DNA of 64,000 nucleotides. Source: Rhodanobacteraceae bacterium. Lineage in GTDB: Bacteria; Pseudomonadota; Gammaproteobacteria; Xanthomonadales; Xanthomonadaceae. The position numbers were made by a program, and so were the translations under genes. This document shows, one piece after another, positions 56,653-64,000 of this stretch (positions within the stretch are counted from its first letter, which is position 1; each line of letters starts with the position of its first letter). Location of the stretch: assembly GCA_024233975.1 (NCBI GenBank), contig JACKOX010000003.1:1-64000 (forward strand), in the 5' to 3' direction. Under the pieces are notes generated by a model. The model worked only from the letters and a program-made list of their open reading frames with translations, ran no database searches and had not been told where the DNA came from.

Positions 56653-57213
56653 ATGAGTGCATCCGACCGCCAACCCGCCGATGTGACCCGCCTGCTGGAC
56701 GCCGCACGGCTCGGTGACGAGGATGCCTGGGGGCGGCTGCTCGATCTGGTCTATCCGGAGCTGAAGCGGCTGGCGCGAAGCGCGCGCTTCGGCCGTGGCG
56801 ACGGCACGCTGGACACCACGGCGCTGGTCCACGAGTGCTACCTGAAGCTGGCGCAGGCGGAAGGTGCGCCGCGTGATCGCGGGCATCTGTTGAGCCTCGC
56901 GGTGCGCATCATGCGCCAGCTACTGGTCGACCACGCGCGCGAGCGCATGGCGCTCAAACGTGGCGGCGATGCCATTGCGGTGACCTTTGACGAGCAGCAG
57001 CTGCCAGATGATTCGCCGTTCCTGCAGCTGCTGGAAATCGACCAGGCGCTGGAGCGCCTCGCAGCGGTCGAGCCGCGACAGGCGAGGGTCTTCGAGTGCC
57101 GCTACTTCGGTGGTCTCAACGACGAGGAAACTGCCGTGGCGCTGGGCATCTCGCCGCGCACCGCGCACCGCGACTGGGATGCCGGCCGCGCCTGGCTGGC
57201 GGCGAATCTGTAG
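56653..57213 (+). CDS. ECF-type sigma factor of the kinase-associated class
   Basis: Sigma-70 family factor of 186 aa: sigma2 (about 10-85) and sigma4 (about 125-185, with LNDEETAVALGISPRTAHRDW). Where ECF factors usually have an acidic DAED-like stretch, this reads TLDTTALVHECYLKL with Thr52, Thr55 and Thr56. That pattern is typical of the ECF43-like group, whose studied members need Thr phosphorylation by an adjacent kinase to bind RNA polymerase. Convergent with a Ser/Thr kinase gene, 6 nt between stops. No anti-sigma gene is near. Start at 56653 because sequence upstream is not protein-like. Confidence 0.88.
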   Translation: MSASDRQPADVTRLLDAARLGDEDAWGRLLDLVYPELKRLARSARFGRGDGTLDTTALVHECYLKLAQAEGAPRDRGHLLSLAVRIMRQLLVDHARERMALKRGGDAIAVTFDEQQLPDDSPFLQLLEIDQALERLAAVEPRQARVFECRYFGGLNDEETAVALGISPRTAHRDWDAGRAWLAANL

Positions 57214-57219
57214 CCGCTG

Positions 57220-59706
57220 TCAGTTGCCGCCGGCCTTGTTGCTGCCCGCCGCCTTGTCGCGGAATGCCTGCAGGTCGTGAAGCAGCGGATGGTCGGCGGA
57301 CATCCCGGTCCGCATCGAGGCCAGCGTCTGGTCGAGCAGGGCAAGGCCTTCGGCATGCCGCCCCTGTGCCAGCAACAGCCGGGCGCGGCTGCCGTCCACC
57401 GACAGTCGTCGCCAGTCATCCTCCGGAAGCGATGAGGCGGCCTGGCTTGCGCGATCCAGCGACTGCCGCGCCTGGTCCAGTCGTCCACTGGCGATCAGCG
57501 CATCAGCACGACCGCGCAGCAGGTTGACCATCACCTGCGGAATGATCGCGTCACCCTCGGCAATCATCTTTTCGGCGTCGTCATAGGCTGCAAGCGCTGC
57601 GTCGGCGCGACCATCGCGCAGGCGCGCGGTGGCGAGGTTGGACAGCGTGTTGGCGATTTGCGATGTCGATGACATCGGGTTCGCCCGGTAGCGCGCCAGC
57701 AGGTCCGCAAACAGCACTTCGGCTTCGTCCTGCTGGCCGAGTGCCGACAGCGTGTAGGCCAGCTCGTTCTGCATGAACAGCGAATCGAGCGCGTCCGGAC
57801 CATAGCGACCGCGCTGCAGGTCGAGGGCCCGGCGCATGGTGTCGATTGCCTCGTCGCCGCGTCCTTCCGCCCGATAGCTGTGCCCCAGCGTGACCAGCGC
57901 CTTCAGCGTGCTCGGATGGTCTTCGCCTTCCGCCTGTCGCAGTGAATGCCAGGCCAGCTCGGCGTCGGCGCGCGCCTGGTCGGCGTGGCCGGCGAACACC
58001 AGCGACATGGCGGCCAGCAGCGAGGCTTCACCGGCAAAGGTATTGGCTTCGCCGGCGCTGGCGACGATGTGCTGGCGCAGTTCGCGGAGGGCGTCGATCT
58101 GGCTGTCGTCCATGCCCTGGCCGGAGCGCGCTTCCAGCCGGCGCAGCTCCCATTGCAGCGTGCGGATGTCCTCGCTGCCATAACGGCGCGTGGCAGCGTC
58201 CATGACCATGTCGAGTTCGGCTTCGGCCTGATCGTGTTCCTGCAACGTCACCAGCATGGCCGCGCGCAGGCCGCGCGCAGTGATCGCGGTGTCCTCCGCG
58301 CCGGGCGTGGCCTCGGCCAGCGCGATGGCGCGGTCGTACAGCGCACGGGCGTGGTCATCGTCACCGAACTCGAAACGCAGATTGCCCTCGGTCGTGAGCA
58401 GCGAGGCCAGAACCGCCGGGTGGTCTTTCAGTCGCGTCTCTATGCGCGATTCGGCCGCATCCATCGCCTGCCGCACGGTGGCTTCCGGTGCACCCGGGGG
58501 GCGGTTGAGCGGGTTGGCGGCGCCGAGCAGGTCGTCATTGAGGAAGCGGTTGATGGCCTCGGTGGTGGCCAGTGCCTGCTCGGCGCGATCACGCTCCGTG
58601 GCGGCGATATCGCGCTGCTGGCGGGCAAGGTCACGCTGCTCACGCAGGCGCAGCGTGAACCAGCTGCTGATGCCGACCAGCATCGCCAGCGCCAGCAACG
58701 TTGCCGTCGACGCCAGCGGATGTCGCTGCAGGAAGCGCTGGCCGCGATAGAGGGCACTCGATGGCCGCGCATTGACTGGTCGATGCGCGATGAAGGCCTG
58801 CACGTCGGCGACCAGGGCATCGACGCTGGCGTAGCGCGCCGTCGGTTCATCGGCTTGGGCCTTGTGCAGAATCGCGGCGAGATCTGCTGGTAGCGATGAG
58901 GGCAGAGGTGCATTCGCTGCCTTATGTCTGTCGCGCCCTTCGTCCGCGTCATTGGCTGGCAACCGGGTGGCTTCGACGATCGTCGCCTGTTCGATGCGGT
59001 CCGCGCTCAGCAGGCAGGCCAGCAGCCGGCCCAGCTGGTAGATGTCGGAGGCCACGGTGGCCGGCTCGCGGCGCAGCTGTTCGGGACTGGCGAAACCGGG
59101 CGTGTAGGCGCCGTCGCCCAGCGCATCGCCCTGGCCCAGCAGGCGGGCGATGCCGAAGTCCAGCAGTTTGACGCTGCCATCGGCATCCACCAGCACGTTG
59201 GAAGGCTTGATGTCGCGATGGATCACGCCACGCGCATGGGCGAAGGCCAGCGCCGAGCACAGCTGCAGGAACAGTTCGAGCCGCTGGCGTCGGGGCAATG
59301 CGCCATTGACGCAGTGGTCGTCCAGCCGTTCGCCCTCGACGTATTCCATGGCGAACCACGGCCTTCCGTCCTCACCGCGGCCACCATCCAGCAGTCGGGC
59401 GACATGCGGATGGCGCAGGTCGGCCAGCGCCTGCCGTTCGCGACGGAACAGCGCCTCGCCTTCGACACCGGGCGCCGCGGCCTGCATGCACTTCAGCGCC
59501 ACCTGCTGCCGATATTCGCCATCGGCGCGTTCGGCCAGGTAGACGATGGCCATGCCGCCACGGCCCAGTTCGCGGACGATGCGGAACAGGCCGACACTGT
59601 CGCCGGGCGCCAGCGCCGCCGCCGCGTCGCGCGAGGCGAGCAGTGATGCCGCCACCGCGCCCTGCAGCGCGCCGCCAGTCTGGAAGTCGTCGGGAGATAT
59701 CGGCAT
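57220..59706 (-). CDS. TPR-containing Ser/Thr protein kinase
   Basis: Hanks-type kinase of 828 aa. Gly loop ELGRGGMAIVYL, Lys72 (VALK), catalytic loop HRDIKPSN with Asp165, LLDFGIARL with Asp183. A transmembrane helix at about 335-358 (TATLLALAMLVGISSWFTL) is followed by a coiled coil and TPR repeats on the far side. Start at 59706 with GGAGG. Likely activator of the convergent ECF sigma factor; TPR input unknown. Confidence 0.93.
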   Translation of the reverse strand: MPISPDDFQTGGALQGAVAASLLASRDAAAALAPGDSVGLFRIVRELGRGGMAIVYLAERADGEYRQQVALKCMQAAAPGVEGEALFRRERQALADLRHPHVARLLDGGRGEDGRPWFAMEYVEGERLDDHCVNGALPRRQRLELFLQLCSALAFAHARGVIHRDIKPSNVLVDADGSVKLLDFGIARLLGQGDALGDGAYTPGFASPEQLRREPATVASDIYQLGRLLACLLSADRIEQATIVEATRLPANDADEGRDRHKAANAPLPSSLPADLAAILHKAQADEPTARYASVDALVADVQAFIAHRPVNARPSSALYRGQRFLQRHPLASTATLLALAMLVGISSWFTLRLREQRDLARQQRDIAATERDRAEQALATTEAINRFLNDDLLGAANPLNRPPGAPEATVRQAMDAAESRIETRLKDHPAVLASLLTTEGNLRFEFGDDDHARALYDRAIALAEATPGAEDTAITARGLRAAMLVTLQEHDQAEAELDMVMDAATRRYGSEDIRTLQWELRRLEARSGQGMDDSQIDALRELRQHIVASAGEANTFAGEASLLAAMSLVFAGHADQARADAELAWHSLRQAEGEDHPSTLKALVTLGHSYRAEGRGDEAIDTMRRALDLQRGRYGPDALDSLFMQNELAYTLSALGQQDEAEVLFADLLARYRANPMSSTSQIANTLSNLATARLRDGRADAALAAYDDAEKMIAEGDAIIPQVMVNLLRGRADALIASGRLDQARQSLDRASQAASSLPEDDWRRLSVDGSRARLLLAQGRHAEGLALLDQTLASMRTGMSADHPLLHDLQAFRDKAAGSNKAGGN

Positions 59707-59750
59707 CGGGCCTCCGTGAACCTTGAGTCTAGCGGGCATTTCGTGGGCGA

Positions 59751-59781
59751 TGGCAGAAACCGTCCGCGTTTTCCGTGACCC
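59751..59781 (+). promoter_or_regulatory. Shared upstream element, copy A
   Basis: 31 nt matching 62553-62583 at 27 positions, including identical GCGTTTTCCGTGACCC; TCAGAA follows in both. The GTGACCC is 31 nt before the start codon here and 35 nt in the other copy. Candidate target of the neighbouring sigma factor. Confidence 0.6.
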
Positions 59782-59805
59782 GATCAGAACCCGAGGCCTG
59801 ATCCG

Positions 59806-62511
59806 ATGCCTGAGCCAAAAGCATTGCCGTCAATCCGTCGATCTGGCGTACGCATCCTGCCAGCGCTTGCATGCATCTGCCTGTTTGCGACTGCGGCCAG
59901 GGCGGCCTCACCCAGCCTGTCCCTGCATGCTGACCTCTATAGTGGGCCGAATGCGCCATCTGGTGGCGGCGTGCAGGAGGCTGTTGGCTTCGACGGACGC
60001 CACTTGTTCGTCACCAACAGTCGCGAGGAAGGTGCCGAACTGTGGGTGAGTGATGGCACGGCGGCGGGTACGCGGCGGCTGGCCGATATCTGTCCCGGTG
60101 CCTGCAGCAGCGATCCCAGGAATTTCAGCGTGGTGGGGGATCGCCTGTACTTCGATGCGGACGACGGCATCCACGGGCGCGAACCGTGGATGCTGCGCGC
60201 CGGCTCCGACCAGCCGGAGTTGCTGGCGGACATGATGCCGGGGATCGAGAGTTCCAACCCAGGCGTGATCCGCGCCGTCGGCATGACCAGCAGTTTCCCC
60301 GCCGAGTTGCGCACGCTGTTTGTTGGCAAGCGACCTGACGTCGGCCGCGAGCTGTTCCGCATCGAGAACGACACCGTGCTGCTGGATACCGACCTGGTGC
60401 CCGGGCCGCTGGATTCCGGTGTGGACAGCCCGGTGTATTTCGGCAACCGCATGCTGCTGACGACCATCTTTGCTCCGGGTGCGTCCGGCGAGGTCCCCGT
60501 CGTGCTCAATTACCCGGCGAGCCTGGATGCGCCGGCCACGCCCGATGCGCTGGTTGGCTTTCCGACCGGGGGCGCCGCCACCTCTCTGACCCTCTATCCG
60601 GTGGGCAATGGCAACGTGGTGATCCGGCAATTCAATGACGCCCTGTGGGGCGCGCTGGTCGGCAATTCGGGCGGTGCGCAGGTCTTCAGCGGCGACGTCA
60701 CCCAGATCATTGCCACCGACAGCGGGCCCGTGTACTTCACCGACAGCGTGGACAAAACTCTGCATGTCAGCGATGGCACGGCCGCCGGAACCAAGGCTAT
60801 CGGCCCCGCCGCCTCCGAGCAGTTGACCGGGCTTCCCGGTGGCATCCTGGCGTTCATCGCACCGCTCACCGACAGTGCGGATCGCGAAGTCTGGCTGAGC
60901 CTCGGGACTGCCGGCCTGACAGGCCTGTACGCGGAGGTCGTTCCGGGCAGTGCCGGACTGCCTTCGCACGCGCGCTTCGAGGTGCCGGCGGATGGCAGCT
61001 TCCTTTATCTGATCTTCGATGGCGATATCTGGCGCATCGATGATGGCGGCCCGCAGCGCATTGCCGTTGATCCAGGTTTCAGCTCGACCTTCGCCTTCCG
61101 GGCGGCGGAAGGACCGTCGCTGTTGTTCAGCGGGATCGGCAACGAGCCGTTCATCACCGATGGGCTGCCCAACGATGTCCGCCAGCTGGCGGACGTGCGC
61201 AACGACTTCGGGCACTCCTTCATGCGTCCACGAGGCGTGATCAATGGTCGGGTGATCGGTGATGCGGTGAACTCCGGTGCCACGTTCAGCGCCGAGCGAA
61301 CCGTCTCGGTGAGCACGGCATCGCCGGTGTCTGTCGAGCAGATCGAGACGCGAGCATTGCAGGAGCCAGCACGGCGCCTGGGATCACGGCTGCTGGTCAA
61401 AGGGGATGTGGTGCTGTCCACCGACGGCACCAGTGCCGGCACCGAGCGTCTTCAGATAGCCGGCAAGGTCTCCGGTGGATGCGCGGTGGTCGATGGCAAT
61501 CAGCTGTTCACGGTGACCAGCAACAACGACTTCACCATGGTGCTGCGACAGACGGACGGAACACCGGCAGGGACGTCAGCGCTTGCCGAATACGCGTTTT
61601 CGTCATTGATTGCGGGATGCTCGCCGGACAATCCGCCCCTGGCTGGGATGGACGGACTGCTCTACCTGGCGGGTTTCACAAACACCGACGGCCCGCTGCT
61701 GAGCTGGGACGGCGCGACCCTGAGCGATGTCGATGTCAGCCCAGCCACGTCGCTGCAGGGCGGTCTGGTTTCGCTGGGTGACCGGCTGCTGTTCGCTGCC
61801 AGCGAAACGGCGCATGGTCGTGAACTGTGGCGAACCGACGGCACCGACGGCGGCGCCTTCATGGTCAAGGACATCATGCCCGGAACCGTCGGATCATTGC
61901 CGGCGGGAGAGCGTCGCCTCGGCAATCGCATGCTGTTCATCGCCACCTCGCCAGACGGGCGGGAGCCCTGGAGCAGCGACGGCACCGCCGCCGGGACGCA
62001 GCAGCTGCGCGATATCGCACCCGGTGCCGCATGGTCGACGAATGCCGCTTCCGGCGTGTTCCTCGACAGCAATGACACGCACGCACTGTTCCGGGCCGCG
62101 GCGCCCAGCGGGAGCCCCGATTTCGGCTGTCCATTGTTCATCACCGATGGCACGCCGGCCGGCACGCGCTGCGCGCAGAACCGGGATGGTCCGTCGCCGC
62201 CGGTGCCGATGTCACCGGCCACCGCCGCCGCGTTCACCGCCAACGGCAGCATCGTTTTCGTCAGTGCGGATGCCGACAGCGGCGAGGAAATTCGCGTGTT
62301 GCGCGACGGCGTGCTGGTGCCGGTTCCCGGCGGCGACTTGCGGCCGGGCGCGGACAGCAGCGGCGCGGGCTTTGGCGGCACGCTGGTGGTGGATGGCGAC
62401 GTGGTCTATTTCGGCGCCAACAGTGGTTCCGGCGGCTTCGAACTGTTCCGGCTGGACGTGTCGGCGCTTGGCCCGCCCGGGCCGCTGTTCGTCAACGGCT
62501 TCGAGGACTGA
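59806..62511 (+). CDS. Secreted ELWxxDGT-repeat protein with GFE-type C-terminus
   Basis: Exported protein of 901 aa. Signal peptide (about 1-33, hydrophobic ILPALACICLFATAARA). Repeats of the ELWxxDGT type recur (AELWVSDGTAAGTRRL, ELWRTDGTDGGAF, EPWSSDGTAAGTQQL), expected to form a beta-propeller-like fold. C-terminus GPLFVNGFED is a short hydrophobic-Asn-Gly-Phe-Glu tag. Function unknown. Divergent from the kinase with the shared upstream element between them. Confidence 0.88.
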   Translation: MPEPKALPSIRRSGVRILPALACICLFATAARAASPSLSLHADLYSGPNAPSGGGVQEAVGFDGRHLFVTNSREEGAELWVSDGTAAGTRRLADICPGACSSDPRNFSVVGDRLYFDADDGIHGREPWMLRAGSDQPELLADMMPGIESSNPGVIRAVGMTSSFPAELRTLFVGKRPDVGRELFRIENDTVLLDTDLVPGPLDSGVDSPVYFGNRMLLTTIFAPGASGEVPVVLNYPASLDAPATPDALVGFPTGGAATSLTLYPVGNGNVVIRQFNDALWGALVGNSGGAQVFSGDVTQIIATDSGPVYFTDSVDKTLHVSDGTAAGTKAIGPAASEQLTGLPGGILAFIAPLTDSADREVWLSLGTAGLTGLYAEVVPGSAGLPSHARFEVPADGSFLYLIFDGDIWRIDDGGPQRIAVDPGFSSTFAFRAAEGPSLLFSGIGNEPFITDGLPNDVRQLADVRNDFGHSFMRPRGVINGRVIGDAVNSGATFSAERTVSVSTASPVSVEQIETRALQEPARRLGSRLLVKGDVVLSTDGTSAGTERLQIAGKVSGGCAVVDGNQLFTVTSNNDFTMVLRQTDGTPAGTSALAEYAFSSLIAGCSPDNPPLAGMDGLLYLAGFTNTDGPLLSWDGATLSDVDVSPATSLQGGLVSLGDRLLFAASETAHGRELWRTDGTDGGAFMVKDIMPGTVGSLPAGERRLGNRMLFIATSPDGREPWSSDGTAAGTQQLRDIAPGAAWSTNAASGVFLDSNDTHALFRAAAPSGSPDFGCPLFITDGTPAGTRCAQNRDGPSPPVPMSPATAAAFTANGSIVFVSADADSGEEIRVLRDGVLVPVPGGDLRPGADSSGAGFGGTLVVDGDVVYFGANSGSGGFELFRLDVSALGPPGPLFVNGFED

Positions 62512-62552
62512 GCCGGGCGCCGTCTCGCAACCGCCATCGTTTCCATGAGGCA

Positions 62553-62583
62553 TGGCAAAAGCCGCCTGCGTTTTCCGTGACCC
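62553..62583 (+). promoter_or_regulatory. Shared upstream element, copy B
   Basis: Second copy of the 31-nt element (27/31 identical to 59751-59781, with GCGTTTTCCGTGACCC exact), upstream of the next secreted-protein gene. Confidence 0.6.
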
Positions 62584-62611
62584 CTGTCAGAAGCCTCTGT
62601 CGGAGTTCGTC

Positions 62612-64000
62612 ATGCCGTTTCGTCCTCTTCTCATGTCTGGCCTTTGCATCCTTGCGATGCCGGCTACCGCCGCGCCGCAGTTCTTCGGCCCGGTTCACTA
62701 CACCTCGGCCGCCGATACTCCGGCCGGCTTTGCCGACGGCGAAACCTTCATCGAGGATTTCGAGGACGGCGTCGTCGACCCGCGCCTGCACATGAGCAGC
62801 GGCAGCATCTTCGGTCCGGGCGGGATCAGCGACTCGGTGGATGCCGATGACGGCGTCATTGACGGCAGCGGCAGCAACGGCCGCAGCTTTTTCACCTCGC
62901 CGCCGCTGACCATCAGTTTCGACGCGCCGTATCCACGCTCGGCGGGGATGGTGTGGACCGATGGCGGGTTTGGTGCCGCAGTCAGTTTCGAGGCCTTCAC
63001 GCCAGAAGGCGCATCGATGGGCGTGATCGGGCCGTTCGTCATTGGTGACAACAGCAACGCCGGCGGCACCGATGAGGATCATTTTTTCGGCGTGCGCGCC
63101 ATCGGTGGGGTCGGCAGCATCCGCATCAGTCACAACACTGGCGGCCTTGAAATCGACCATGTGCAGTTCAGCGTGGCGCTGCCGGTGGAGCCGGCCATCG
63201 TCAGTACGTTGGAGGACGGTGATTTCGCGGTGTACCTGCCGACGCCGGGTAGCGGGTTGCCATCGCCGGCACAGCAGCTCATCGACACGCAGGGCGTACG
63301 GCCGCATGGCCTGGCCCTCGTGCTTGGCAAGGAGCCGCTGTTTGCCGATTTCAATCAGCCGCGGCTGCTGCGCCCCGATCCGCCCAACCTGGTGGACGAC
63401 AAGCTCATCACGCTGGCCCACCGCAGCAACGGCAACGGCACGCTGGCCGTCGAACCGAACGGACGCTATGCGATCAGCGTTGGCATGGCCAGCAATGGCG
63501 CGGGCGAGGGCTCGGTGCTCGATTTCAGTACCAGTCCGCCCACCGAAACGGCACTGCCGGCGATGACCGTGCTGCCCTTCGTCACTGCCGCCATCGATTT
63601 CGATCCGCAGGGCCGCGCCTTCATCTGCCACACCACCGGCGTCAGTGTGCTGAGCCGGCCCTACACCAGCATCGACTTCACCATGCCGTTCCCGCCGGCG
63701 CTGCAGTCGCCCAGCATGTGCCGGCTGACTCGCGACGGCAGGCGGCTGTTCGTGACGCGCATGCTCAGCGAGAGCGGTCCCAGTGTGAACGGCGTGCGGA
63801 CAGCGACGGCACCGTTCTCGGCCAGCAGCCCGTTCACCGTGATGCCGGCGCCAGCCGACGTGCAGGGTCTGGGACCGATGGCGGTGTCGCCGGACGGGCA
63901 GGCGCTGATCGTTGGCCAGCAGTTCCTGTTCCCGCCGGATTTAATCGGCACCCGCGCCCGTGCGTTCCTGCTGCGCGCGCCGTTCGATGGCAGCACGAGT
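62612..64000 (+). CDS. Secreted protein of unknown function (3' end outside window)
   Basis: Open to the right edge (463 codons). Start at 62612 (GGAG upstream) gives a signal peptide MPFRPLLMSGLCILAMPATA. Residues 20-180 form a beta-rich domain (FIEDFEDGVVDPRLHMSSGSIF, FFGVRAIGGVGSIRISHN). From about 230 on there are repeat-like stretches (AVEPNGRYAISVGMAS, AVSPDGQALIVGQQF) suggesting a beta-propeller. No family is recognised with confidence. Shares its upstream element with the preceding secreted-protein gene, suggesting co-regulation. Confidence 0.8.
   Translation, partial: MPFRPLLMSGLCILAMPATAAPQFFGPVHYTSAADTPAGFADGETFIEDFEDGVVDPRLHMSSGSIFGPGGISDSVDADDGVIDGSGSNGRSFFTSPPLTISFDAPYPRSAGMVWTDGGFGAAVSFEAFTPEGASMGVIGPFVIGDNSNAGGTDEDHFFGVRAIGGVGSIRISHNTGGLEIDHVQFSVALPVEPAIVSTLEDGDFAVYLPTPGSGLPSPAQQLIDTQGVRPHGLALVLGKEPLFADFNQPRLLRPDPPNLVDDKLITLAHRSNGNGTLAVEPNGRYAISVGMASNGAGEGSVLDFSTSPPTETALPAMTVLPFVTAAIDFDPQGRAFICHTTGVSVLSRPYTSIDFTMPFPPALQSPSMCRLTRDGRRLFVTRMLSESGPSVNGVRTATAPFSASSPFTVMPAPADVQGLGPMAVSPDGQALIVGQQFLFPPDLIGTRARAFLLRAPFDGSTS

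Overview
The window is about 64 kb of a high-GC gammaproteobacterial chromosome. Gene content points to the order Xanthomonadales/Lysobacterales: petABC-sspAB next to an AlgW/DegS-type protease, an Oar-like TonB receptor, a DUF6090 protein, DUF1631 next to nadC, a kinase with an ECF sigma factor, and secreted proteins ending in a GFE-like tag. No genus can be assigned from the sequence alone. Most of the window is ordinary housekeeping DNA.

Layout. 1-6.6 kb: 5' part of miaB, a near-ideal CRP/Clp-type palindrome, a secreted lytic transglycosylase, a two-gene unit (small secreted protein, then a TIR-TM-TPR protein), and a divergent SLOG-like/class III cyclase protein. 6.6-22 kb: membrane-anchored PDZ protease, bc1 complex (petABC), sspAB, DUF3301, a double-FHA protein, nadC, DUF1631, a Trm112-like protein, purEK, DUF6090, sodB, and grxD-yciK-marC. 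22-28 kb: a large Oar-like TonB receptor with a nested palindrome in its leader, a double cNMP-binding/rhodanese protein, and ppnN. 28-37 kb: an AT-richer type IV minor pilin cluster (pilE, fimT, pilW, very long pilX and pilV), then a scrambled segment. That segment holds a 34-bp perfect hairpin, a relic tRNA-Asn, an IS3-family remnant split by an intact IS5-family element with TTAG duplication, an intact tRNA-Asn, a second IS3 remnant and another pilin gene. 37-56 kb: uvrB, a LysM/BON protein, tRNA-Val, a sulfotransferase-like/class IV aminotransferase pair, thrS (with an attenuator-like leader)-infC (ATC start)-rpmI-rplT-pheST-ihfA-merR, tRNA-Pro, and the lptD-surA-pdxA-rsmA operon (minus strand) with bpt. 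56-64 kb: an ECF sigma factor convergent with a TPR Ser/Thr kinase, followed by two secreted-protein genes that share an upstream element.

Most promising candidate system: the ECF sigma factor, kinase and two secreted proteins at 56.6-64 kb. The sigma factor carries Thr residues where ECF factors normally have acidic residues. The two downstream secreted-protein genes share a 31-nt upstream element (27 of 31 identical) at nearly the same distance from their start codons. A second candidate is the TIR/secreted-protein unit divergent from the SLOG-cyclase gene. No CRISPR array, prophage or rRNA was seen.
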